Positions 36,812-44,675 of a DNA stretch of 50,217 bases are shown piece by piece. The stretch comes from Parachlamydiaceae bacterium (GTDB lineage: Bacteria > Chlamydiota > Chlamydiia > Chlamydiales > Parachlamydiaceae). Below the pieces are notes generated by a model. It was given only the letters and a program-made list of their open reading frames with translations, did no database searches and was not told where the DNA came from. The number at the start of each line of letters is the position of its first letter. Position 1 is the first letter of the stretch. The translations under genes and the position numbers were made by a program. The DNA is taken from contig JACDES010000006.1 of assembly GCA_013816265.1 (NCBI GenBank), positions 1 to 50,217 of the forward strand, read 5' to 3'.

Positions 36812-39511
36812 ATGTCGACTTTTTCGTTATCATCAGCATCCTCCGCATCACCAAGTTCAGGAATGGACTTATCAAAAGCAGAAGTCGTATCAACAACAAC
36901 ACAAGTTAAAACGACCACGGCATCTGGTGTATTATTGTCATCAAAAACAACCTCATCTGCTCCATTAGAAGAGCCTGTATTTAAAAAAGTAAAACGATCT
37001 GAAAGTGATACAGAAAAAAACTTATTTTGGAGTTATAAGGATCTTGCTGATATTGATTTGGAAAAACACTACCCATGCCCTATTGAAGAACAAATTCAAA
37101 TTGAAAGATATAAAGCTTCCACATTCATAAGTAAAAAGAGATGCAGAAGTATTAGGGATATCTGGGAAAGATTTACCTACTGGGTTACTTTACCAATTGT
37201 AAAGTGTAGAAAGAAAAAAGGAGATCCCGATCCAGTAAAAAAAAGGTGTTGCTGTTCTTTAGAATCACTTTTCCTTATTGGTTCTGCTTTAGCGACTGAT
37301 ATAGCTAAACAAAAATATAGTTATGAAATTCCTTATAATAATACTGTTAATGCCGTTGCAACTGTGGTTACCGGAGAAAAAATTGTTGGTGATCATGAAG
37401 AAATTCGGCAAAAGTATGAAGCAATGGTATATTCATTATCTACTGTATATGAAAGTGAAGGCAAAAAGTTATTAGAAAAATTTGTAAGTCAAACACCGGA
37501 TCCCGATGCATCATTTGAATGTGAGTCCTATAAAATTGCTTTAAAGATATTGGCAAAAAAAGAGGAAATTGAAAAATGGTTTGAAGAAAAGGCGGGAATA
37601 AATCCTGATGAGATCAAAAAAATATTTAAAGGGTTATTGGACCCCATAATGGTAATAAAATTTGAAGTCGAAAAACAGAATAAAATATTGGAAACACGAG
37701 CGAAATTAGCTCTTTATTCACTCGTTCAGCCCTTAACTAAACGATTCTCAAAAGTGGATGAAAAAGCAGAAAGCAAAAGTGCTGCGAAAGGCGATGAGAA
37801 ACAACAGGCAGGAAAAGTTGATAAGGATAAAGGACAAAGAAGACAGGGCAGTGTATCACTTAAAGCGGAAGCAAAAAGAAGCACCTTTGAATATAGCGAT
37901 AGTGATGATATTGATAGTGATTTGGAAGATGGCAAAGAGCATAAGGAACATATAAGCCCAGTTTTCAGCCCAAAAAGGAAAGAGTCAGGGCAAGAAAGCT
38001 CAGCTCAAGTAAGACCAGTATCAACCGAAAAAGAAGAACATAAAGAAGGGGATGGCGATAATGGTATAGCTCCATCAAAAGAAATCACTAGTGAATTGGG
38101 TGCGCCAAAACAAGAAAGCAGTTTTTTTGTTAGAGAAAGTTATCCCGAGGCTCAAATTTATTATCTAAAGGTTCGTGTTATGCAAGAAAAAGACAAAACT
38201 AAGAGTGCTGAATTAATGCTTGCTTCTGAAAAAGGAATGACTGCATATCAGCAATTAGAAATTTTGCGTAAGGATTTCGATAGTTTTAAGTCTTCTCAAG
38301 AAACATTAACAAAAAAACACAAAAACAAGATAAAAAAACTCAAGGCTAGAATAAAACGATCAAAAGAATCTTCAAGAAATGTGGAAATTTCTTTTGATAG
38401 ATTCAAAACTGAAATATTTGAAAAATTCAAAATTGATATTCAAGCAGTTCATGATAATCACAAGAAAAAAGTGGAACAAGTCGAAAAGGAACAGAGTGAA
38501 TACAATCAGAAAGTAGGTCAAGTCCAAACAGCACAAGAGGACAATAATCTGAAATTAGGTCTACAGGGCAGCCGAGTTGAATTCCTAGAAAAAGTGTTTG
38601 AAGTGACTAAATCGCAAATTCAAGAGCAAAGAGAAAAAGCTTCAACTTTAGAAAAAACAATCAAAAAAGTATCTGACACATCGAGTAAACAAGTAGCATC
38701 TCTTGAAAGATCGATAGGTCAGGTTAAAGCTGAATGTGCGGAGTTGATACCATCTCTACAGAGTGATGTGGGTCAATTAAAACAACAATTATTATTATTA
38801 GATAAGGGATCTAAAGATTCTCATGCATCCCTACAAACTAGAGTGGAAAGTTTAGAATCTCAAGCTAGTCGATCTCAACAAAGCGCAGCTCAAGTTGTTG
38901 TAGGCGATTCCAAACAGTCTATGAGCATATTGAATCAGCAAATGCCTCAGAGTCAACAATCTCCTCAAGCATTTACAAGACAGTTACAAGTACAAACTCC
39001 TATTAAGGCTGTAGTTGAAGATCGTCATTTTGGGGTTAGCGGATCTGGAGCTGGAGGCGGTGCAGGGGCGGCGGCAGGGGCAGTCGCAGGGATTGGAGTT
39101 AGATCAAGTTTAGTTGGTAGTGCTAGTAAGGTTGGTGTTTATGATTCCCCAATAGATGTAGAAGGATATAAGGCACGTATGAGATCACAATCACTTCCGA
39201 GATCGGGAGAATCAAGGCCAAAACCAGTCCACGAAGGAAGAACAGTGTCATTAGAAAGCAAGGAAGGAGTCAGAGCTGCCCAATCATCATCATCTAGTGG
39301 ATATAGTAGCTATGATGCATTGCGATATTCGAGGGATTCGGAAGCAAGTAATTCTTCTTCTTACACACCTGAGCATAGAGCTAGGTTGGAAGAATCACAA
39401 AAAAGACATCGCCGTGAAATGGAAGATAGTGCTCGAAAAGGTGCTGCGGGAAGGGCTATGTTAGAGCATGCATACCAGAATCCTGATTTGTTTAAATCCA
39501 AACCTGGATAG
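36812..39511 (+). CDS. Large Ser-rich coiled-coil protein, candidate effector
   Basis: This 899-residue protein is of no recognised family. The N-terminal 50 residues are rich in Ser and Thr, like many type III secretion signals. Residues 110-165 are basic and hydrophobic with a CCC triplet (about 146-148), which could be a membrane-association or lipidation site in a host cell. A compact region (about 190-305) is followed by a charged disordered linker (315-440). A long coiled coil follows (about 445-690), then a Gly/Ala tract (744-762) and a Ser/Arg-rich tail with YSSYDALRYSRDSE. The 3' end of a second copy of this gene survives as a fragment at 44591-44641. ATG follows ATAGGAATTTT. It diverges from the phosphatase gene. 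Confidence 0.75.
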   Translation: MSTFSLSSASSASPSSGMDLSKAEVVSTTTQVKTTTASGVLLSSKTTSSAPLEEPVFKKVKRSESDTEKNLFWSYKDLADIDLEKHYPCPIEEQIQIERYKASTFISKKRCRSIRDIWERFTYWVTLPIVKCRKKKGDPDPVKKRCCCSLESLFLIGSALATDIAKQKYSYEIPYNNTVNAVATVVTGEKIVGDHEEIRQKYEAMVYSLSTVYESEGKKLLEKFVSQTPDPDASFECESYKIALKILAKKEEIEKWFEEKAGINPDEIKKIFKGLLDPIMVIKFEVEKQNKILETRAKLALYSLVQPLTKRFSKVDEKAESKSAAKGDEKQQAGKVDKDKGQRRQGSVSLKAEAKRSTFEYSDSDDIDSDLEDGKEHKEHISPVFSPKRKESGQESSAQVRPVSTEKEEHKEGDGDNGIAPSKEITSELGAPKQESSFFVRESYPEAQIYYLKVRVMQEKDKTKSAELMLASEKGMTAYQQLEILRKDFDSFKSSQETLTKKHKNKIKKLKARIKRSKESSRNVEISFDRFKTEIFEKFKIDIQAVHDNHKKKVEQVEKEQSEYNQKVGQVQTAQEDNNLKLGLQGSRVEFLEKVFEVTKSQIQEQREKASTLEKTIKKVSDTSSKQVASLERSIGQVKAECAELIPSLQSDVGQLKQQLLLLDKGSKDSHASLQTRVESLESQASRSQQSAAQVVVGDSKQSMSILNQQMPQSQQSPQAFTRQLQVQTPIKAVVEDRHFGVSGSGAGGGAGAAAGAVAGIGVRSSLVGSASKVGVYDSPIDVEGYKARMRSQSLPRSGESRPKPVHEGRTVSLESKEGVRAAQSSSSSGYSSYDALRYSRDSEASNSSSYTPEHRARLEESQKRHRREMEDSARKGAAGRAMLEHAYQNPDLFKSKPG

Positions 39512-39546
39512 TAGCAATTAATCGATGTGTATCTTGAGCTAATAAT

Positions 39547-39770
39547 AAATTGAAAACCACATAAAAGAAAAATATTTTATTAAGGCTTCATTAGTTGCTC
39601 TTGTTTACCCCCGGATGGGGGTTATGGCCTGATAGCCCAGGGTAAGCAATGCGAAACCATTGGCGATCAGGCCATAACCCCCATCCGGGGGGATAGCAAA
39701 ACGCAAACATGCTATCAAACTGATAACGTCGTTTCTTTATTTTTAATCAAATTTTTCTTAACCTCACTCC
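39547..39770. mobile_element. Degenerate family 2 palindrome
   Basis: The element contains TTACCCCCGGATGGGGGTTA (from 39605) and an inverted second copy near 39671-39690, with CCCAGGGTAAGCAATGCG between them. The right end TTTTTCTTAACCTCACTCC is a decayed version of the family 2 end. The outer left arm (about 39547-39600) matches the right arm of the 23773-24173 element. The middle hairpins are partly deleted. Confidence 0.7.
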
Positions 39771-39774
39771 AAAG

Positions 39775-39972
39775 GTTAGCGTCAAATATAGACATGTTGA
39801 CACATATGGCACTTCATAACAAAGCGAAAGAGGACTTTCGCACTCCAAACGCTTTGCGTAGCCTTGAAAATAGCTTTTCTTAATGAATCGCGTAGCGTTT
39901 GGAGTGCGAAAGTCCTCTTTCGCTTTGTTATAAAGCGCCAAATTTATATATATGTCTTGAATTTACACTTAC
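39775..39972. mobile_element. Family 1 MITE-like palindrome, abutting family 2
   Basis: Ends GTTAGCGTC (39775-39783) and the decayed ACACTTAC (39965-39972) bound a 198-bp copy nearly identical in its arms to 17596-17790, but inverted in its loop. The enclosed open frame at 39747-39941 mirrors the one in the other copy and is a repeat by-product. Confidence 0.76.
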
Positions 39973-40030
39973 CTCCAAAGAGATTCTAATGTTGTAATTA
40001 AACCACTTCCAAAATACTGCTTAGAGGAGA

Positions 40031-40942
40031 CTAGCCAATTTTTCCTAGGTTACCGAGATTACGTTGAGCTGTATTTATGAATGCTTCTATGTTTTTGTCT
40101 TTGTCTTTATTACCATTTGAAATAAGTTTATTATACCATTTTTTTGCTGCTATTTCGTCTTTTTGGCCTTCAAAAATTTCACCAAGTCGTAGTTGAGCCT
40201 TCGCTTGAGCCCTCGCTTGAGCCTTTAGTGCATCCGAATATGCTTTCGGATCCATCTTTTCTTTTTCATTCGGATCAATTTTATTATTTGCAGCCTTCAA
40301 ATAATACTGAATAGCAAGTTGCAGTGCGATGTCTTGGTATTCGCGGGGTTTATCGGTAGATTCACTTAATTTTTTATAATAGCTTCCCATAAATAATAGA
40401 GAAGGTGTATGGCCACATCGAGCTGCTAATTTTAAGTTGTTAAGGATTTCAAGATCTTTTGCATTTATTGCTTTAATATCTTTGGGTTGTGTACGTGATA
40501 ATATAGTCAATTCCTCTTTGAAACGGTTTGCTGCATTAAAATGAGATTGGCCTCTTTGATGATCTTGCTTAATATTTTCAAGATCAAATTTATTTGTTAT
40601 CGGACTGGGAAGGATATCTTCTTCTTCGAATCGTGGATTAATGAAATTATAATGATCTCTTAAATCTTTAAGTTCTTTAATTAAATTTTTTTCTTGTTTA
40701 TAAAATTTATTTATTTTATAAGCTGTTCTTGTGAAAAACGAATTTTCTAATTCTTTTTCATGAGAAGTTAAAATTTTATAGATGTGACCAGCAAAAACAT
40801 CAAATTCTTTTTCATTTTTTAATGTTAGTATATTCTTCTTAAAAAAGTCAATAAAGCTTCGTGCATCAGCTTTTCCATTTTTGCTAAAAATCGAAGAAGG
40901 TACAAACAATGCTTGTTGTATTGGTTTGGGTGGAATTTTCAT
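40031..40942 (-). CDS. Sel1/TPR-like repeat protein
   Basis: The ATG at 40942, with GAGGTG upstream, is preferred over one 12 bp earlier; 303 residues. The C-terminal half has helix pairs spaced like Sel1 repeats: NNLKLAARCGHTPSLLFMGSYY, QLAIQYYLKAANN, and AQLRLGEIFEGQKDEIAAKKWYNKLI. Such repeats mediate protein-protein contacts. The N-terminal 140 residues are charged and helical. The same kind of helix pair occurs in the N-terminal parts of the neighbouring kinases. It lies downstream of kinase 3 on the same strand, with a kinase relic between them. Confidence 0.7.
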   Translation of the reverse strand: MKIPPKPIQQALFVPSSIFSKNGKADARSFIDFFKKNILTLKNEKEFDVFAGHIYKILTSHEKELENSFFTRTAYKINKFYKQEKNLIKELKDLRDHYNFINPRFEEEDILPSPITNKFDLENIKQDHQRGQSHFNAANRFKEELTILSRTQPKDIKAINAKDLEILNNLKLAARCGHTPSLLFMGSYYKKLSESTDKPREYQDIALQLAIQYYLKAANNKIDPNEKEKMDPKAYSDALKAQARAQAKAQLRLGEIFEGQKDEIAAKKWYNKLISNGNKDKDKNIEAFINTAQRNLGNLGKIG

Positions 40943-40971
40943 TATACACCTCAAAAATGGAATTTAAGTTC

Positions 40972-41044
40972 TTATATACTGTCGGAATCCCATTGCATTA
41001 AAGTTTCTTCTAAATTTTTAACTGATTGCTTTAATAATCGAATT
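40972..41044 (-). pseudogene. C-terminal relic of a kinase 3/4 paralogue
   Basis: The minus strand reads IRLLKQSVKNLEETLMQWDS followed by DSI and a stop at 40972-40974. This matches the ends of kinase 4 (SLLVQSVENLEISLKTWDSS) and kinase 3 (LIQAIENLEKSINKWDAS). An in-frame stop precedes it, and no upstream coding part survives. It lies only about 20 bp from the stop of kinase 3. Confidence 0.72.
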
Positions 41045-41066
41045 CTATTTTAAACTAATTAAATAT

Positions 41067-43709
41067 TTAAACTCTTTGCAATCCAGAGGCATCCCATTTA
41101 TTTATGGATTTCTCTAGATTTTCAATAGCTTGTATTAATGATGAAGTTATTTTATCAAGAATTTCATTGTTGGTACCAGTTTTTATTGTATGTTCTTTCT
41201 GAAGAGATTCTAATTGATGTTTTACTGACTTTATTTTCTTTATTAACATCTTTATTTGTTTTTTATCCTCTACAGAAAGAGTTCCATTTTTTGTGTAGAA
41301 CTCTATATCTCCTTCTTTTTCGATCTTTGATTTTTTTCTTAACAAAATAATTGCCTTATTAACTACATGCACTTTTTTATATAATTCAATGATAGGCTGA
41401 TAAAATTTGGAATTTTCTTCATCCCTTAGTCCTAAAGTTTCTAAGTCTTGAATTGTAGATTTTATGGGAACATTTCCAGAAAACACAAAATCATTAATTT
41501 TAATAAAATTATCACAAATTTTTAGTGCAATTTGATAATTAGATTTCTGATCTTCGTTCTGTATTTTTTGTTGCAAGTAGGAATTAGTTTTTTCGAGTAA
41601 TAATTCCAAATCCTTATCTTCAATTGTGGCTATATTTAAGTCTTTAATAGTATTAACTATTTCAAAATTTGATTTTGCATTATCACTCAATTCATTAATT
41701 TTAAATTTATTATCATTCAATTGTATTAAATATTTGTTAATGCGATCCAAATGTTTTTGCGATTGTTTTTTATATTCAGTAAGATTTTCAGTTTTATCAT
41801 CTTTTGCTTTTTGGAGTTCTTGAAGAGATTTTGCAAAAAGAATTACTTCCTCTTTTATTTTTCCTATTAGATTCTGTGATTTATTATCTAAATCAGAAAT
41901 TTCTTTAGGAATAGGATCTTTTTGGGTAAGATATAAATGAGCTCTTTCAGCACTTATTCTTTCATCTGGATCACGTCGAATTAACTTTCTTGCAACAATC
42001 AATTGTTTAATAGCTAACTGAATTTGTTCAGGAGTAAGTTTTTTGTATTTTTCTAAATCTTCCAATTTAATTTTTAATTTTTCATTATGTTCTTCTAATA
42101 ATAATATTGATCCGGTGTCTGAATCAATCTCAGAAAGTTTATCTTCATTTTCTCTTATTATCTCTTGCCTATTATTGATTTCTTTCATTATTGCATCAGG
42201 ATTTAAGGCCAATCTTAAAAAATTAATTTGTTCATCAATCTCAAAATCAATTTGGGGTTGGGATTTATTTTGAAAAAGCTCTTTTACGTCCCTACCCTTA
42301 TGAAGTCTTTCATAATGATCTGAGGTTGCCGACTGAAATAAACAGACTCCAAAGCTAAAACAATCGGAAGCCTGAGAAATTTTTTGTCCGGTTAAAACTT
42401 CGGGTGCGGCGTGCGTTTTTGTAGCTCCATAAAAAGAATCTGGATGACCAAACGTAAATGCTGAACCAAAATCTCCAATTTTTCCAATTAATTTTCCATC
42501 TTTATCTATCTCATAAAAAAAGTTTGCTGGTTTTAAGTCATTATGAATGAATCCTTTTTTATGAATTCCCGCTAAACCATTTGCAATCCCTTGCATTATT
42601 TCTAATCTTTCACTCATATTTCCTTCTATTGTAAATAATTGCTCGACCAAATGATGTTTTTGTTGTACCAAAATACCAATATCTTTAATGGGTTTCATTA
42701 TATTCTTGGCACCTGCGTTGTTTAAAGCCTTAAGAATATTTTGTTCTTTATCAAAGTCTGCTAGATCAAATGATTCAGAAAATCCGAAAGAAACTAGCGA
42801 TTCTGTATTTTTAAGATTCATTGAAGTGTATACATGTTTTGTTGCACCGGCCCCAGACTTTTTACTCTTATCCTGAATGACAATGTCCCCTTCTTTACTA
42901 ATAAATGTTTCGTAGGTTGGATTACTCCCTTTCTGTCCTTCTAACATATTATCTGGAGAATGCTTGGATAACTCCTTTCCTATTCCTTTTAGTGTGTTGA
43001 AAAAAATCACTCCTCTTTCTTGTGTGTCTGCAAATTGATTAGTTTTTATTTTTGTTATTTTTTCATTATCTAAAATCTTCGTGATTGGTTGTAGATTACG
43101 ATGAGCAATCATCGTTCCTCTCTTATAGTAACGATCTTCACGTATTTTTTTTGGTGCAAATGCATCTACGATTTCAATAATTCGTCTTTCCTCTTGTAAA
43201 GTTGCTTTAAATAATTCTTCGGCTGCGGGTAAATATTCTTCAGCCTCATTAAATCCATACTTTCTTGCTTCTTTATAAGCTTCAACAGCATTTCTTTTCT
43301 CGCCTAACTTTACACAAATATTTGCAATTTTAAACTGAATTTGCCCCTTTTCTTGGTTATTAGTTGCTTTTTCATATTCTTTGATAAATTTATCTTTTTG
43401 ATTTTGTAAGGGTACTTTAAGTTTAATAAGGTCGTTAGCAATTGCTATTTCTTCAGTTTTAATATCATTATCACTTTTAAATAAGCGTCTTATAAAACTA
43501 AGTTCTTGATAATCTTGACGCCTTAAAAGTACATTTTCATCTCTTTTATTAAGCGTTTCGATTTCTTTTCCCAAAATTTGTAATACATTTATAACATCAG
43601 TGGATATTGGGCGAGTTGAGACTTTTGAAGGAGCAGATGAAGTAGCTAGGTGAGAAGCTGCTTGAACTTGCGAGCTACTATTCTCTGATTTTAAACTTTC
43701 GGTACTCAT
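41067..43709 (-). CDS. WNK-like ('no lysine') protein kinase homologue, kinase 3
   Basis: This 880-residue protein starts with ATG after TTGAGGT. N-terminal helix pairs (about 100-170; KGQIQFKIANICVKLGEK, AVEAYKEARKYGF) resemble TPR/Sel1 repeats and lead into the family module (179-285; VDAFAP ... LQPITKIL ... FFNTLKGIGKEL). The kinase domain has GAGATKHVYTS with Lys291 at the third-glycine position. Its beta3 ESLVSFGF lacks lysine and also lacks the Trp of kinases 1, 2 and 5. Further motifs are FIHNDLKPAN (Asp391), GDFGS (Asp413) and AAPEV. The C-lobe insert contains a coiled coil, and a further helical tail of about 280 residues follows ARKLIRRDPDERISAERA. It is a close paralogue of kinase 4. 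Confidence 0.82.
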   Translation of the reverse strand: MSTESLKSENSSSQVQAASHLATSSAPSKVSTRPISTDVINVLQILGKEIETLNKRDENVLLRRQDYQELSFIRRLFKSDNDIKTEEIAIANDLIKLKVPLQNQKDKFIKEYEKATNNQEKGQIQFKIANICVKLGEKRNAVEAYKEARKYGFNEAEEYLPAAEELFKATLQEERRIIEIVDAFAPKKIREDRYYKRGTMIAHRNLQPITKILDNEKITKIKTNQFADTQERGVIFFNTLKGIGKELSKHSPDNMLEGQKGSNPTYETFISKEGDIVIQDKSKKSGAGATKHVYTSMNLKNTESLVSFGFSESFDLADFDKEQNILKALNNAGAKNIMKPIKDIGILVQQKHHLVEQLFTIEGNMSERLEIMQGIANGLAGIHKKGFIHNDLKPANFFYEIDKDGKLIGKIGDFGSAFTFGHPDSFYGATKTHAAPEVLTGQKISQASDCFSFGVCLFQSATSDHYERLHKGRDVKELFQNKSQPQIDFEIDEQINFLRLALNPDAIMKEINNRQEIIRENEDKLSEIDSDTGSILLLEEHNEKLKIKLEDLEKYKKLTPEQIQLAIKQLIVARKLIRRDPDERISAERAHLYLTQKDPIPKEISDLDNKSQNLIGKIKEEVILFAKSLQELQKAKDDKTENLTEYKKQSQKHLDRINKYLIQLNDNKFKINELSDNAKSNFEIVNTIKDLNIATIEDKDLELLLEKTNSYLQQKIQNEDQKSNYQIALKICDNFIKINDFVFSGNVPIKSTIQDLETLGLRDEENSKFYQPIIELYKKVHVVNKAIILLRKKSKIEKEGDIEFYTKNGTLSVEDKKQIKMLIKKIKSVKHQLESLQKEHTIKTGTNNEILDKITSSLIQAIENLEKSINKWDASGLQRV

Positions 43710-44004
43710 AATAAATACCTCAATTTATAATAAATAAAAAAATATGTTTTAAAAATCGATAACTTTATTATAACATAATATTTTATTTAATTGTTGAAGA
43801 TTTTTAATATTATTTGTTTGAAAATTTAAAGATTAATAGAAATGAAAAAGTTATTATTGAAGATACAGCCATTTTATAACTTGGAATTTGAATTGTTCTA
43901 AAGTTTCGGATTTAGATGATCGTAAAATAGATCCATATTGCTAATATTGAGATATTTACGATCATCGAATCGCGAGAATTTTGGCGCTGGTTGAAATACA
44001 AGTT
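43710..44004. other. Intergenic part of the tandem duplication (copy 1)
   Basis: AT-rich, and clearly homologous to 47325-47586. Copy 1 contains an extra hairpin, GATGATCGTAAA / TTTACGATCATC (43915-43966), that copy 2 lacks. No gene is seen. Confidence 0.6.
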
Positions 44005-44274
44005 TTAAGCGGGCTGTGGTAAAGAATTAGGCAACTCTAATTTTTGTGAGCGGCTCAATTTTTTGATCTCGATTTCCCTTTTGGTCGCACTAGAGCGATC
44101 GGGATGAGACTCTCTGAAGACGATTTTTTCAGGGCTGGAAAAATGGAAAAATTTTGCCCCTTGTGGATTATTGAGATGATCATTAAAACGGCGATCTAAA
44201 TCAGTCGTAATGCCGGTATAGAGCTTACCCGAATTCGTTTGTATAATATAGACTTCCCATTGCTTCACTTTCAT
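44005..44274 (-). CDS. GIY-YIG domain protein (copy 1)
   Basis: This 89-residue single-domain protein has the GIY-YIG signature as VYIIQTNSGKLYTGIT, a conserved Arg in DLDRRFNDH and the Glu-containing helix ATKREIEIKKL. It fits the UPF0213/YhbQ-like group of small GIY-YIG proteins, which are presumed nucleases with DNA or RNA substrates. It is nearly identical to the copy at 47587-47847 apart from the C-terminus (PNSLPQPA). It lies downstream of the kinase 5 relic on the same strand, mirroring the arrangement in the intact copy. Confidence 0.85.
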   Translation of the reverse strand: MKVKQWEVYIIQTNSGKLYTGITTDLDRRFNDHLNNPQGAKFFHFSSPEKIVFRESHPDRSSATKREIEIKKLSRSQKLELPNSLPQPA

Positions 44275-44316
44275 TATTTTTCAATCATCATTATGTTTTT
44301 GTTTATTGAAACTGGA

Positions 44317-44597
44317 TTATCGCTTGGTAGCACTTTTCTCGTTCGTTTTTAAGTCTCCAATATCCACGATATCGAATTGATATAATTCTTCCACAAGCCC
44401 GCCAGCCTGATAAATGCTCATTGCTGCCATATTTTTTATTTTATCTCTTTTTAACATTCTAGCACTATCAGTTAATTTTGATAGGGTTATTTCATTTAAA
44501 TCGCTAAAGCATTTCAATGTTTTGCCCATTAATGATCGAAGAACGGCGACTTTTTTTTCGATTTCAGGATTTAATGCCGTTGGTAATTCCGGAAGGG
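44317..44597 (-). pseudogene. Truncated C-terminal relic of a kinase 5 paralogue
   Basis: The minus strand encodes LPELPTALNPEIEKKVAVLR continuing into MGKTLKCFSDLNEI, closely matching the last 110 residues of kinase 5. The kinase domain is gone. Near the 3' end, a 34-bp segment present in kinase 5 is deleted between two TTTAAGTCT direct repeats, shifting the frame to end KTNEKSATKR. The 5' boundary at about 44591-44597 joins foreign sequence at GGAAGGG. Confidence 0.8.
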
Positions 44598-44641
44598 CTA
44601 TGTAAGAACATGCATGTCAGAATCCTGATTTGTTTAAATCC
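44591..44641 (+). pseudogene. Fragment of the 3' end of the coiled-coil gene
   Basis: GGAAGGGCTATGTAAGAACA and the bases through 44641 match 39449-39502, the last codons of the 899-residue coiled-coil gene (AMLEHAYQNPDLFKS), with a few substitutions including a TTA to TAA stop. It is fused to the kinase 5 relic at the shared GGAAGGG. Confidence 0.75.
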
Positions 44642-44675
44642 AGTTTTTAAACCTACAAAAGATTAAGTCGTTTTA

